Source of the DNA: Hexactinellida sp. DTS-2022
Lineage: Eukaryota > Porifera > Hexactinellida
Assembly: GCA_028753945.1 (NCBI GenBank)
Contig: JAPNXP010000006.1
Location: 1-64,000 of the forward strand
Length of the DNA stretch: 64,000 nt
Reading direction: 5' to 3'
The translations under genes were made by a program, and so were the position numbers. The notes below the pieces were generated by a model. That model was given only the letters and a program-made list of their open reading frames with translations. It did no database searches and was not told the origin of the DNA. Shown here piece after piece: positions 1-13,683 of the stretch; position 1 is the stretch's first letter; each line of letters opens with the position of its first letter.

Positions 1-3000
1 TTCCAAATGGACTTTTATAGCATTCTTAAAATCTATCTTTGGTTGGTTAAAAATTGGCTGGGAACGAAGGGAGTGATAGAATTCTTCTTCTTAATTGTGT
101 TTGATGGGGTATAGTGAAAGGACTGGCTATCTTTATGTGATGTTTGGGATGTCTGGTGAAAAGTAAATCTCTTTTTAAAGTGACCTGGATTGTTTATTGT
201 CAAACAGTCACCTTCCAAATGGACTTTTATAGCATTCTTAAAATCTATCTTTGGTTGGTTAAAAATTGGCTGGGAACGAAGGGAGTGATAGAATTCTTCT
301 TCTTAATTGTGTTTGATGGGGTATAGTGAAAGGACTGGCTATCTTTATGTGATGTTTGGGATGTCTGGTGAAAAGTAAATCTCTTTTTAAAGTGACCTGG
401 ATTGTTTATTGTCAAACAGTCACCTTCCAAATGGACTTTTATAGCATTCTTAAAATCTATCTTTGGTTGGTTAAAAATTGGCTGGGAACGAAGGGAGTGA
501 TAGAATTCTTCTTCTTAATTGTGTTTGATGGGGTATAGTGAAAGGACTGGCTATCTTTATGTGATGTTTGGGATGTCTGGTGAAAAGTAAATCTCTTTTT
601 AAAGTGACCTGGATTGTTTATTGTCAAACAGTCACCTTCCAAATGGACTTTTATAGCATTCTTAAAATCTATCTTTGGTTGGTTAAAAATTGGCTGGGAA
701 CGAAGGGAGTGATAGAATTCTTCTTCTTAATTGTGTTTGATGGGGTATAGTGAAAGGACTGGCTATCTTTATGTGATGTTTGGGATGTCTGGTGAAAAGT
801 AAATCTCTTTTTAAAGTGACCTGGATTGTTTATTGTCAAACAGTCACCTTCCAAATGGACTTTTATAGCATTCTTAAAATCTATCTTTGGTTGGTTAAAA
901 ATTGGCTGGGAACGAAGGGAGTGATAGAATTCTTCTTCTTAATTGTGTTTGATGGGGTATAGTGAAAGGACTGGCTATCTTTATGTGATGTTTGGGATGT
1001 CTGGTGAAAAGTAAATCTCTTTTTAAAGTGACCTGGATTGTTTATTGTCAAACAGTCACCTTCCAAATGGACTTTTATAGCATTCTTAAAATCTATCTTT
1101 GGTTGGTTAAAATTGGCTGGGAACGAAGGGAGTGATAGAATTCTTCTTCTTAATTGTGTTTGATGGGGTATAGTGAAAGGACTGGCTATCTTTATGTGAT
1201 GTTTGGGATGTCTGGTGAAAAGTAAATCTCTTTTTAAAGTGACCTGGATTGTTTATTGTCAAACAGTCACCTTCCAAATGGACTTTTATAGCATTCTTAA
1301 AATCTATCTTTGGTTGGTTAAAAATTGGCTGGGAACGAAGGGAGTGATAGAATTCTTCTTCTTAATTGTGTTTGATGGGGTATAGTGAAAGGACTGGCTA
1401 TCTTTATGTGATGTTTGGGATGTCTGGTGAAAAGTAAATCTCTTTTTAAAGTGACCTGGATTGTTTATTGTCAAACAGTCACCTTCCAAATGGACTTTTA
1501 TAGCATTCTTAAAATCTATCTTTGGTTGGTTAAAAATTGGCTGGGAACGAAGGGAGTGATAGAATTCTTCTTCTTAATTGTGTTTGATGGGGTATAGTGA
1601 AAGGACTGGCTATCTTTATGTGATGTTTGGGATGTCTGGTGAAAAGTAAATCTCTTTTTAAAGTGACCTGGATTGTTTATTGTCAAACAGTCACCTTCCA
1701 AATGGACTTTTATAGCATTCTTAAAATCTATCTTTGGTTGGTTAAAAATTGGCTGGGAACGAAGGGAGTGATAGAATTCTTCTTCTTAATTGTGTTTGAT
1801 GGGGTATAGTGAAAGGACTGGCTATCTTTATGTGATGTTTGGGATGTCTGGTGAAAAGTAAATCTCTTTTTAAAGTGACCTGGATTGTTTATTGTCAAAC
1901 AGTCACCTTCCAAATGGACTTTTATAGCATTCTTAAAATCTATCTTTGGTTGGTTAAAAATTGGCTGGGAACGAAGGGAGTGATAGAATTCTTCTTCTTA
2001 ATTGTGTTTGATGGGGTATAGTGAAAGGACTGGCTATCTTTATGTGATGTTTGGGATGTCTGGTGAAAAGTAAATCTCTTTTTAAAGTGACCTGGATTGT
2101 TTATTGTCAAACAGTCACCTTCCAAATGGACTTTTATAGCATTCTTAAAATCTATCTTTGGTTGGTTAAAAATTGGCTGGGAACGAAGGGAGTGATAGAA
2201 TTCTTCTTCTTAATTGTGTTTGATGGGGTATAGTGAAAGGACTGGCTATCTTTATGTGATGTTTGGGATGTCTGGTGAAAAGTAAATCTCTTTTTAAAGT
2301 GACCTGGATTGTTTATTGTCAAACAGTCACCTTCCAAATGGACTTTTATAGCATTCTTAAAATCTATCTTTGGTTGGTTAAAAATTGGCTGGGAACGAAG
2401 GGAGTGATAGAATTCTTCTTCTTAATTGTGTTTGATGGGGTATAGTGAAAGGACTGGCTATCTTTATGTGATGTTTGGGATGTCTGGTGAAAAGTAAATC
2501 TCTTTTTAAAGTGACCTGGATTGTTTATTGTCAAACAGTCACCTTCCAAATGGACTTTTATAGCATTCTTAAAATCTATCTTTGGTTGGTTAAAAATTGG
2601 CTGGGAACGAAGGGAGTGATAGAATTCTTCTTCTTAATTGTGTTTGATGGGGTATAGTGAAAGGACTGGCTATCTTTATGTGATGTTTGGGATGTCTGGT
2701 GAAAAGTAAATCTCTTTTTAAAGTGACCTGGATTGTTTATTGTCAAACAGTCACCTTCCAAATGGACTTTTATAGCATTCTTAAAATCTATCTTTGGTTG
2801 GTTAAAAATTGGCTGGGAACGAAGGGAGTGATAGAATTCTTCTTCTTAATTGTGTTTGATGGGGTATAGTGAAAGGACTGGCTATCTTTATGTGATGTTT
2901 GGGATGTCTGGTGAAAAGTAAATCTCTTTTTAAAGTGACCTGGATTGTTTATTGTCAAACAGTCACCTTCCAAATGGACTTTTATAGCATTCTTAAAATC

Positions 3001-6000
3001 TATCTTTGGTTGGTTAAAAATTGGCTGGGAACGAAGGGAGTGATAGAATTCTTCTTCTTAATTGTGTTTGATGGGGTATAGTGAAAGGACTGGCTATCTT
3101 TATGTGATGTTTGGGATGTCTGGTGAAAAGTAAATCTCTTTTTAAAGTGACCTGGATTGTTTATTGTCAAACAGTCACCTTCCAAATGGACTTTTATAGC
3201 ATTCTTAAAATCTATCTTTGGTTGGTTAAAAATTGGCTGGGAACGAAGGGAGTGATAGAATTCTTCTTCTTAATTGTGTTTGATGGGGTATAGTGAAAGG
3301 ACTGGCTATCTTTATGTGATGTTTGGGATGTCTGGTGAAAAGTAAATCTCTTTTTAAAGTGACCTGGATTGTTTATTGTCAAACAGTCACCTTCCAAATG
3401 GACTTTTATAGCATTCTTAAAATCTATCTTTGGTTGGTTAAAAATTGGCTGGGAACGAAGGGAGTGATAGAATTCTTCTTCTTAATTGTGTTTGATGGGG
3501 TATAGTGAAAGGACTGGCTATCTTTATGTGATGTTTGGGATGTCTGGTGAAAAGTAAATCTCTTTTTAAAGTGACCTGGATTGTTTATTGTCAAACAGTC
3601 ACCTTCCAAATGGACTTTTATAGCATTCTTAAAATCTATCTTTGGTTGGTTAAAAATTGGCTGGGAACGAAGGGAGTGATAGAATTCTTCTTCTTAATTG
3701 TGTTTGATGGGGTATAGTGAAAGGACTGGCTATCTTTATGTGATGTTTGGGATGTCTGGTGAAAAGTAAATCTCTTTTTAAAGTGACCTGGATTGTTTAT
3801 TGTCAAACAGTCACCTTCCAAATGGACTTTTATAGCATTCTTAAAATCTATCTTTGGTTGGTTAAAAATTGGCTGGGAACGAAGGGAGTGATAGAATTCT
3901 TCTTCTTAATTGTGTTTGATGGGGTATAGTGAAAGGACTGGCTATCTTTATGTGATGTTTGGGATGTCTGGTGAAAAGTAAATCTCTTTTTAAAGTGACC
4001 TGGATTGTTTATTGTCAAACAGTCACCTTCCAAATGGACTTTTATAGCATTCTTAAAATCTATCTTTGGTTGGTTAAAAATTGGCTGGGAACGAAGGGAG
4101 TGATAGAATTCTTCTTCTTAATTGTGTTTGATGGGGTATAGTGAAAGGACTGGCTATCTTTATGTGATGTTTGGGATGTCTGGTGAAAAGTAAATCTCTT
4201 TTTAAAGTGACCTGGATTGTTTATTGTCAAACAGTCACCTTCCAAATGGACTTTTATAGCATTCTTAAAATCTATCTTTGGTTGGTTAAAAATTGGCTGG
4301 GAACGAAGGGAGTGATAGAATTCTTCTTCTTAATTGTGTTTGATGGGGTATAGTGAAAGGACTGGCTATCTTTATGTGATGTTTGGGATGTCTGGTGAAA
4401 AGTAAATCTCTTTTTAAAGTGACCTGGATTGTTTATTGTCAAACAGTCACCTTCCAAATGGACTTTTATAGCATTCTTAAAATCTATCTTTGGTTGGTTA
4501 AAAATTGGCTGGGAACGAAGGGAGTGATAGAATTCTTCTTCTTAATTGTGTTTGATGGGGTATAGTGAAAGGACTGGCTATCTTTATGTGATGTTTGGGA
4601 TGTCTGGTGAAAAGTAAATCTCTTTTTAAAGTGACCTGGATTGTTTATTGTCAAACAGTCACCTTCCAAATGGACTTTTATAGCATTCTTAAAATCTATC
4701 TTTGGTTGGTTAAAAATTGGCTGGGAACGAAGGGAGTGATAGAATTCTTCTTCTTAATTGTGTTTGATGGGGTATAGTGAAAGGACTGGCTATCTTTATG
4801 TGATGTTTGGGATGTCTGGTGAAAAGTAAATCTCTTTTTAAAGTGACCTGGATTGTTTATTGTCAAACAGTCACCTTCCAAATGGACTTTTATAGCATTC
4901 TTAAAATCTATCTTTGGTTGGTTAAAAATTGGCTGGGAACGAAGGGAGTGATAGAATTCTTCTTCTTAATTGTGTTTGATGGGGTATAGTGAAAGGACTG
5001 GCTATCTTTATGTGATGTTTGGGATGTCTGGTGAAAAGTAAATCTCTTTTTAAAGTGACCTGGATTGTTTATTGTCAAACAGTCACCTTCCAAATGGACT
5101 TTTATAGCATTCTTAAAATCTATCTTTGGTTGGTTAAAAATTGGCTGGGAACGAAGGGAGTGATAGAATTCTTCTTCTTAATTGTGTTTGATGGGGTATA
5201 GTGAAAGGACTGGCTATCTTTATGTGATGTTTGGGATGTCTGGTGAAAAGTAAATCTCTTTTTAAAGTGACCTGGATTGTTTATTGTCAAACAGTCACCT
5301 TCCAAATGGACTTTTATAGCATTCTTAAAATCTATCTTTGGTTGGTTAAAAATTGGCTGGGAACGAAGGGAGTGATAGAATTCTTCTTCTTAATTGTGTT
5401 TGATGGGGTATAGTGAAAGGACTGGCTATCTTTATGTGATGTTTGGGATGTCTGGTGAAAAGTAAATCTCTTTTTAAAGTGACCTGGATTGTTTATTGTC
5501 AAACAGTCACCTTCCAAATGGACTTTTATAGCATTCTTAAAATCTATCTTTGGTTGGTTAAAAATTGGCTGGGAACGAAGGGAGTGATAGAATTCTTCTT
5601 CTTAATTGTGTTTGATGGGGTATAGTGAAAGGACTGGCTATCTTTATGTGATGTTTGGGATGTCTGGTGAAAAGTAAATCTCTTTTTAAAGTGACCTGGA
5701 TTGTTTATTGTCAAACAGTCACCTTCCAAATGGACTTTTATAGCATTCTTAAAATCTATCTTTGGTTGGTTAAAAATTGGCTGGGAACGAAGGGAGTGAT
5801 AGAATTCTTCTTCTTAATTGTGTTTGATGGGGTATAGTGAAAGGACTGGCTATCTTTATGTGATGTTTGGGATGTCTGGTGAAAAGTAAATCTCTTTTTA
5901 AAGTGACCTGGATTGTTTATTGTCAAACAGTCACCTTCCAAATGGACTTTTATAGCATTCTTAAAATCTATCTTTGGTTGGTTAAAAATTGGCTGGGAAC

Positions 6001-9000
6001 GAAGGGAGTGATAGAATTCTTCTTCTTAATTGTGTTTGATGGGGTATAGTGAAAGGACTGGCTATCTTTATGTGATGTTTGGGATGTCTGGTGAAAAGTA
6101 AATCTCTTTTTAAAGTGACCTGGATTGTTTATTGTCAAACAGTCACCTTCCAAATGGACTTTTATAGCATTCTTAAAATCTATCTTTGGTTGGTTAAAAA
6201 TTGGCTGGGAACGAAGGGAGTGATAGAATTCTTCTTCTTAATTGTGTTTGATGGGGTATAGTGAAAGGACTGGCTATCTTTATGTGATGTTTGGGATGTC
6301 TGGTGAAAAGTAAATCTCTTTTTAAAGTGACCTGGATTGTTTATTGTCAAACAGTCACCTTCCAAATGGACTTTTATAGCATTCTTAAAATCTATCTTTG
6401 GTTGGTTAAAAATTGGCTGGGAACGAAGGGAGTGATAGAATTCTTCTTCTTAATTGTGTTTGATGGGGTATAGTGAAAGGACTGGCTATCTTTATGTGAT
6501 GTTTGGGATGTCTGGTGAAAAGTAAATCTCTTTTTAAAGTGACCTGGATTGTTTATTGTCAAACAGTCACCTTCCAAATGGACTTTTATAGCATTCTTAA
6601 AATCTATCTTTGGTTGGTTAAAAATTGGCTGGGAACGAAGGGAGTGATAGAATTCTTCTTCTTAATTGTGTTTGATGGGGTATAGTGAAAGGACTGGCTA
6701 TCTTTATGTGATGTTTGGGATGTCTGGTGAAAAGTAAATCTCTTTTTAAAGTGACCTGGATTGTTTATTGTCAAACAGTCACCTTCCAAATGGACTTTTA
6801 TAGCATTCTTAAAATCTATCTTTGGTTGGTTAAAAATTGGCTGGGAACGAAGGGAGTGATAGAATTCTTCTTCTTAATTGTGTTTGATGGGGTATAGTGA
6901 AAGGACTGGCTATCTTTATGTGATGTTTGGGATGTCTGGTGAAAAGTAAATCTCTTTTTAAAGTGACCTGGATTGTTTATTGTCAAACAGTCACCTTCCA
7001 AATGGACTTTTATAGCATTCTTAAAATCTATCTTTGGTTGGTTAAAAATTGGCTGGGAACGAAGGGAGTGATAGAATTCTTCTTCTTAATTGTGTTTGAT
7101 GGGGTATAGTGAAAGGACTGGCTATCTTTATGTGATGTTTGGGATGTCTGGTGAAAAGTAAATCTCTTTTTAAAGTGACCTGGATTGTTTATTGTCAAAC
7201 AGTCACCTTCCAAATGGACTTTTATAGCATTCTTAAAATCTATCTTTGGTTGGTTAAAAATTGGCTGGGAACGAAGGGAGTGATAGAATTCTTCTTCTTA
7301 ATTGTGTTTGATGGGGTATAGTGAAAGGACTGGCTATCTTTATGTGATGTTTGGGATGTCTGGTGAAAAGTAAATCTCTTTTTAAAGTGACCTGGATTGT
7401 TTATTGTCAAACAGTCACCTTCCAAATGGACTTTTATAGCATTCTTAAAATCTATCTTTGGTTGGTTAAAAATTGGCTGGGAACGAAGGGAGTGATAGAA
7501 TTCTTCTTCTTAATTGTGTTTGATGGGGTATAGTGAAAGGACTGGCTATCTTTATGTGATGTTTGGGATGTCTGGTGAAAAGTAAATCTCTTTTTAAAGT
7601 GACCTGGATTGTTTATTGTCAAACAGTCACCTTCCAAATGGACTTTTATAGCATTCTTAAAATCTATCTTTGGTTGGTTAAAAATTGGCTGGGAACGAAG
7701 GGAGTGATAGAATTCTTCTTCTTAATTGTGTTTGATGGGGTATAGTGAAAGGACTGGCTATCTTTATGTGATGTTTGGGATGTCTGGTGAAAAGTAAATC
7801 TCTTTTTAAAGTGACCTGGATTGTTTATTGTCAAACAGTCACCTTCCAAATGGACTTTTATAGCATTCTTAAAATCTATCTTTGGTTGGTTAAAAATTGG
7901 CTGGGAACGAAGGGAGTGATAGAATTCTTCTTCTTAATTGTGTTTGATGGGGTATAGTGAAAGGACTGGCTATCTTTATGTGATGTTTGGGATGTCTGGT
8001 GAAAAGTAAATCTCTTTTTAAAGTGACCTGGATTGTTTATTGTCAAACAGTCACCTTCCAAATGGACTTTTATAGCATTCTTAAAATCTATCTTTGGTTG
8101 GTTAAAAATTGGCTGGGAACGAAGGGAGTGATAGAATTCTTCTTCTTAATTGTGTTTGATGGGGTATAGTGAAAGGACTGGCTATCTTTATGTGATGTTT
8201 GGGATGTCTGGTGAAAAGTAAATCTCTTTTTAAAGTGACCTGGATTGTTTATTGTCAAACAGTCACCTTCCAAATGGACTTTTATAGCATTCTTAAAATC
8301 TATCTTTGGTTGGTTAAAAATTGGCTGGGAACGAAGGGAGTGATAGAATTCTTCTTCTTAATTGTGTTTGATGGGGTATAGTGAAAGGACTGGCTATCTT
8401 TATGTGATGTTTGGGATGTCTGGTGAAAAGTAAATCTCTTTTTAAAGTGACCTGGATTGTTTATTGTCAAACAGTCACCTTCCAAATGGACTTTTATAGC
8501 ATTCTTAAAATCTATCTTTGGTTGGTTAAAAATTGGCTGGGAACGAAGGGAGTGATAGAATTCTTCTTCTTAATTGTGTTTGATGGGGTATAGTGAAAGG
8601 ACTGGCTATCTTTATGTGATGTTTGGGATGTCTGGTGAAAAGTAAATCTCTTTTTAAAGTGACCTGGATTGTTTATTGTCAAACAGTCACCTTCCAAATG
8701 GACTTTTATAGCATTCTTAAAATCTATCTTTGGTTGGTTAAAAATTGGCTGGGAACGAAGGGAGTGATAGAATTCTTCTTCTTAATTGTGTTTGATGGGG
8801 TATAGTGAAAGGACTGGCTATCTTTATGTGATGTTTGGGATGTCTGGTGAAAAGTAAATCTCTTTTTAAAGTGACCTGGATTGTTTATTGTCAAACAGTC
8901 ACCTTCCAAATGGACTTTTATAGCATTCTTAAAATCTATCTTTGGTTGGTTAAAAATTGGCTGGGAACGAAGGGAGTGATAGAATTCTTCTTCTTAATTG

Positions 9001-12000
9001 TGTTTGATGGGGTATAGTGAAAGGACTGGCTATCTTTATGTGATGTTTGGGATGTCTGGTGAAAAGTAAATCTCTTTTTAAAGTGACCTGGATTGTTTAT
9101 TGTCAAACAGTCACCTTCCAAATGGACTTTTATAGCATTCTTAAAATCTATCTTTGGTTGGTTAAAAATTGGCTGGGAACGAAGGGAGTGATAGAATTCT
9201 TCTTCTTAATTGTGTTTGATGGGGTATAGTGAAAGGACTGGCTATCTTTATGTGATGTTTGGGATGTCTGGTGAAAAGTAAATCTCTTTTTAAAGTGACC
9301 TGGATTGTTTATTGTCAAACAGTCACCTTCCAAATGGACTTTTATAGCATTCTTAAAATCTATCTTTGGTTGGTTAAAAATTGGCTGGGAACGAAGGGAG
9401 TGATAGAATTCTTCTTCTTAATTGTGTTTGATGGGGTATAGTGAAAGGACTGGCTATCTTTATGTGATGTTTGGGATGTCTGGTGAAAAGTAAATCTCTT
9501 TTTAAAGTGACCTGGATTGTTTATTGTCAAACAGTCACCTTCCAAATGGACTTTTATAGCATTCTTAAAATCTATCTTTGGTTGGTTAAAAATTGGCTGG
9601 GAACGAAGGGAGTGATAGAATTCTTCTTCTTAATTGTGTTTGATGGGGTATAGTGAAAGGACTGGCTATCTTTATGTGATGTTTGGGATGTCTGGTGAAA
9701 AGTAAATCTCTTTTTAAAGTGACCTGGATTGTTTATTGTCAAACAGTCACCTTCCAAATGGACTTTTATAGCATTCTTAAAATCTATCTTTGGTTGGTTA
9801 AAAATTGGCTGGGAACGAAGGGAGTGATAGAATTCTTCTTCTTAATTGTGTTTGATGGGGTATAGTGAAAGGACTGGCTATCTTTATGTGATGTTTGGGA
9901 TGTCTGGTGAAAAGTAAATCTCTTTTTAAAGTGACCTGGATTGTTTATTGTCAAACAGTCACCTTCCAAATGGACTTTTATAGCATTCTTAAAATCTATC
10001 TTTGGTTGGTTAAAAATTGGCTGGGAACGAAGGGAGTGATAGAATTCTTCTTCTTAATTGTGTTTGATGGGGTATAGTGAAAGGACTGGCTATCTTTATG
10101 TGATGTTTGGGATGTCTGGTGAAAAGTAAATCTCTTTTTAAAGTGACCTGGATTGTTTATTGTCAAACAGTCACCTTCCAAATGGACTTTTATAGCATTC
10201 TTAAAATCTATCTTTGGTTGGTTAAAAATTGGCTGGGAACGAAGGGAGTGATAGAATTCTTCTTCTTAATTGTGTTTGATGGGGTATAGTGAAAGGACTG
10301 GCTATCTTTATGTGATGTTTGGGATGTCTGGTGAAAAGTAAATCTCTTTTTAAAGTGACCTGGATTGTTTATTGTCAAACAGTCACCTTCCAAATGGACT
10401 TTTATAGCATTCTTAAAATCTATCTTTGGTTGGTTAAAAATTGGCTGGGAACGAAGGGAGTGATAGAATTCTTCTTCTTAATTGTGTTTGATGGGGTATA
10501 GTGAAAGGACTGGCTATCTTTATGTGATGTTTGGGATGTCTGGTGAAAAGTAAATCTCTTTTTAAAGTGACCTGGATTGTTTATTGTCAAACAGTCACCT
10601 TCCAAATGGACTTTTATAGCATTCTTAAAATCTATCTTTGGTTGGTTAAAAATTGGCTGGGAACGAAGGGAGTGATAGAATTCTTCTTCTTAATTGTGTT
10701 TGATGGGGTATAGTGAAAGGACTGGCTATCTTTATGTGATGTTTGGGATGTCTGGTGAAAAGTAAATCTCTTTTTAAAGTGACCTGGATTGTTTATTGTC
10801 AAACAGTCACCTTCCAAATGGACTTTTATAGCATTCTTAAAATCTATCTTTGGTTGGTTAAAAATTGGCTGGGAACGAAGGGAGTGATAGAATTCTTCTT
10901 CTTAATTGTGTTTGATGGGGTATAGTGAAAGGACTGGCTATCTTTATGTGATGTTTGGGATGTCTGGTGAAAAGTAAATCTCTTTTTAAAGTGACCTGGA
11001 TTGTTTATTGTCAAACAGTCACCTTCCAAATGGACTTTTATAGCATTCTTAAAATCTATCTTTGGTTGGTTAAAAATTGGCTGGGAACGAAGGGAGTGAT
11101 AGAATTCTTCTTCTTAATTGTGTTTGATGGGGTATAGTGAAAGGACTGGCTATCTTTATGTGATGTTTGGGATGTCTGGTGAAAAGTAAATCTCTTTTTA
11201 AAGTGACCTGGATTGTTTATTGTCAAACAGTCACCTTCCAAATGGACTTTTATAGCATTCTTAAAATCTATCTTTGGTTGGTTAAAAATTGGCTGGGAAC
11301 GAAGGGAGTGATAGAATTCTTCTTCTTAATTGTGTTTGATGGGGTATAGTGAAAGGACTGGCTATCTTTATGTGATGTTTGGGATGTCTGGTGAAAAGTA
11401 AATCTCTTTTTAAAGTGACCTGGATTGTTTATTGTCAAACAGTCACCTTCCAAATGGACTTTTATAGCATTCTTAAAATCTATCTTTGGTTGGTTAAAAA
11501 TTGGCTGGGAACGAAGGGAGTGATAGAATTCTTCTTCTTAATTGTGTTTGATGGGGTATAGTGAAAGGACTGGCTATCTTTATGTGATGTTTGGGATGTC
11601 TGGTGAAAAGTAAATCTCTTTTTAAAGTGACCTGGATTGTTTATTGTCAAACAGTCACCTTCCAAATGGACTTTTATAGCATTCTTAAAATCTATCTTTG
11701 GTTGGTTAAAAATTGGCTGGGAACGAAGGGAGTGATAGAATTCTTCTTCTTAATTGTGTTTGATGGGGTATAGTGAAAGGACTGGCTATCTTTATGTGAT
11801 GTTTGGGATGTCTGGTGAAAAGTAAATCTCTTTTTAAAGTGACCTGGATTGTTTATTGTCAAACAGTCACCTTCCAAATGGACTTTTATAGCATTCTTAA
11901 AATCTATCTTTGGTTGGTTAAAAATTGGCTGGGAACGAAGGGAGTGATAGAATTCTTCTTCTTAATTGTGTTTGATGGGGTATAGTGAAAGGACTGGCTA

Positions 12001-13278
12001 TCTTTATGTGATGTTTGGGATGTCTGGTGAAAAGTAAATCTCTTTTTAAAGTGACCTGGATTGTTTATTGTCAAACAGTCACCTTCCAAATGGACTTTTA
12101 TAGCATTCTTAAAATCTATCTTTGGTTGGTTAAAAATTGGCTGGGAACGAAGGGAGTGATAGAATTCTTCTTCTTAATTGTGTTTGATGGGGTATAGTGA
12201 AAGGACTGGCTATCTTTATGTGATGTTTGGGATGTCTGGTGAAAAGTAAATCTCTTTTTAAAGTGACCTGGATTGTTTATTGTCAAACAGTCACCTTCCA
12301 AATGGACTTTTATAGCATTCTTAAAATCTATCTTTGGTTGGTTAAAAATTGGCTGGGAACGAAGGGAGTGATAGAATTCTTCTTCTTAATTGTGTTTGAT
12401 GGGGTATAGTGAAAGGACTGGCTATCTTTATGTGATGTTTGGGATGTCTGGTGAAAAGTAAATCTCTTTTTAAAGTGACCTGGATTGTTTATTGTCAAAC
12501 AGTCACCTTCCAAATGGACTTTTATAGCATTCTTAAAATCTATCTTTGGTTGGTTAAAAATTGGCTGGGAACGAAGGGAGTGATAGAATTCTTCTTCTTA
12601 ATTGTGTTTGATGGGGTATAGTGAAAGGACTGGCTATCTTTATGTGATGTTTGGGATGTCTGGTGAAAAGTAAATCTCTTTTTAAAGTGACCTGGATTGT
12701 TTATTGTCAAACAGTCACCTTCCAAATGGACTTTTATAGCATTCTTAAAATCTATCTTTGGTTGGTTAAAAATTGGCTGGGAACGAAGGGAGTGATAGAA
12801 TTCTTCTTCTTAATTGTGTTTGATGGGGTATAGTGAAAGGACTGGCTATCTTTATGTGATGTTTGGGATGTCTGGTGAAAAGTAAATCTCTTTTTAAAGT
12901 GACCTGGATTGTTTATTGTCAAACAGTCACCTTCCAAATGGACTTTTATAGCATTCTTAAAATCTATCTTTGGTTGGTTAAAAATTGGCTGGGAACGAAG
13001 GGAGTGATAGAATTCTTCTTCTTAATTGTGTTTGATGGGGTATAGTGAAAGGACTGGCTATCTTTATGTGATGTTTGGGATGTCTGGTGAAAAGTAAATC
13101 TCTTTTTAAAGTGACCTGGATTGTTTATTGTCAAACAGTCACCTTCCAAATGGACTTTTATAGCATTCTTAAAATCTATCTTTGGTTGGTTAAAAATTGG
13201 CTGGGAACGAAGGGAGTGATAGAATTCTTCTTCTTAATTGTGTTTGATGGGGTATAGTGAAAGGACTGGCTATCTTAT
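1..13278. repeat. 212-bp satellite DNA array, about 62.6 copies
   Basis: One 212-bp unit repeats head to tail from the first base of the window to about 13,278. The copies look identical by eye. The only variant I see is a single missing A in the A-run near 1,107-1,112. The last copy breaks off inside the ctggctatctt segment. Open frames of 60 aa (plus) and 61 aa (minus) recur in each unit, but 212 is not a multiple of 3, so no longer frame forms. Each unit has a short inverted repeat, GTGAC...GTCAC, around a 26-base AT-rich loop. Such uniformity implies recent amplification or strong homogenisation; centromeric, subtelomeric or interstitial location cannot be decided here. The true length is unknown because it runs off the left edge. 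Confidence 0.98.
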
Positions 13279-13281
13279 GTC

Positions 13282-13566
13282 TAATCTCAAATTTGCAGTC
13301 TGTGCTGAAAGTATTTTTTTGGAGGCACTACTAGATACCCAATGAACAACAGATTACTTATATGGAGCTCAGTTACTGGTAACTGAACTGCCATATAAGG
13401 AGGTGTTTCAATTCTAAAAAACCCATAAGCTCAGAAATGAAATTTATACGTAAATAAAAACCTACTTCAGTTACCAGTAACTCAGCTCCATATAAGTATT
13501 TTGAATGAACAAATGTAGTGCCTCCAAAGGGAAATGCGTCGGCATACACTGTAATTTTGGATTTTT
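13282..13566. mobile_element. Palindromic MITE at the end of the satellite
   Basis: The outer arms (aatctcaaatttgcagtctg on the left, reverse-complement-like tacactgtaattttggatt on the right) match the family whose ends read as AATCTAAAATTACAGCTGTG followed by CCGAC elsewhere in the window. Inside are a second inverted pair, ggaggcacta / tagtgcctcc, and a long pair around cttatatggagctcagttac. The element begins within a few bases of the end of the satellite array. It has no coding capacity. Confidence 0.75.
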
Positions 13567-13683
13567 AAACCATATATTTATATTTATTTATATCCATATA
13601 TTTTGATAATTCGATATTGTTTTATTTGTTTATATTTCCTACATATTTAATACTCAAAACGAAATATACAATCATATCTAACA
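13567..13683. other. AT-rich 3' flank of the tepsin gene
   Basis: A short AT-rich stretch between the MITE and the stop codon of the minus-strand tepsin gene. It probably holds its 3' untranslated region. I see no further gene. Confidence 0.5.

Noticed and set aside
1-212. CENP-B box in the satellite unit
   Set aside because: The closest stretch (TTCGTTCCCAGCC on the minus strand) lacks the required A and CGGG positions.
33-13257. Repeated 60- and 61-aa open frames on both strands of the satellite
   Set aside because: They are by-products of one stop-poor unit. There is no codon or splice signal, and both strands are equally open.
1-13278. CRISPR array
   Set aside because: The whole 212-bp unit is identical, with no variable spacers, and the surrounding genes are eukaryotic.
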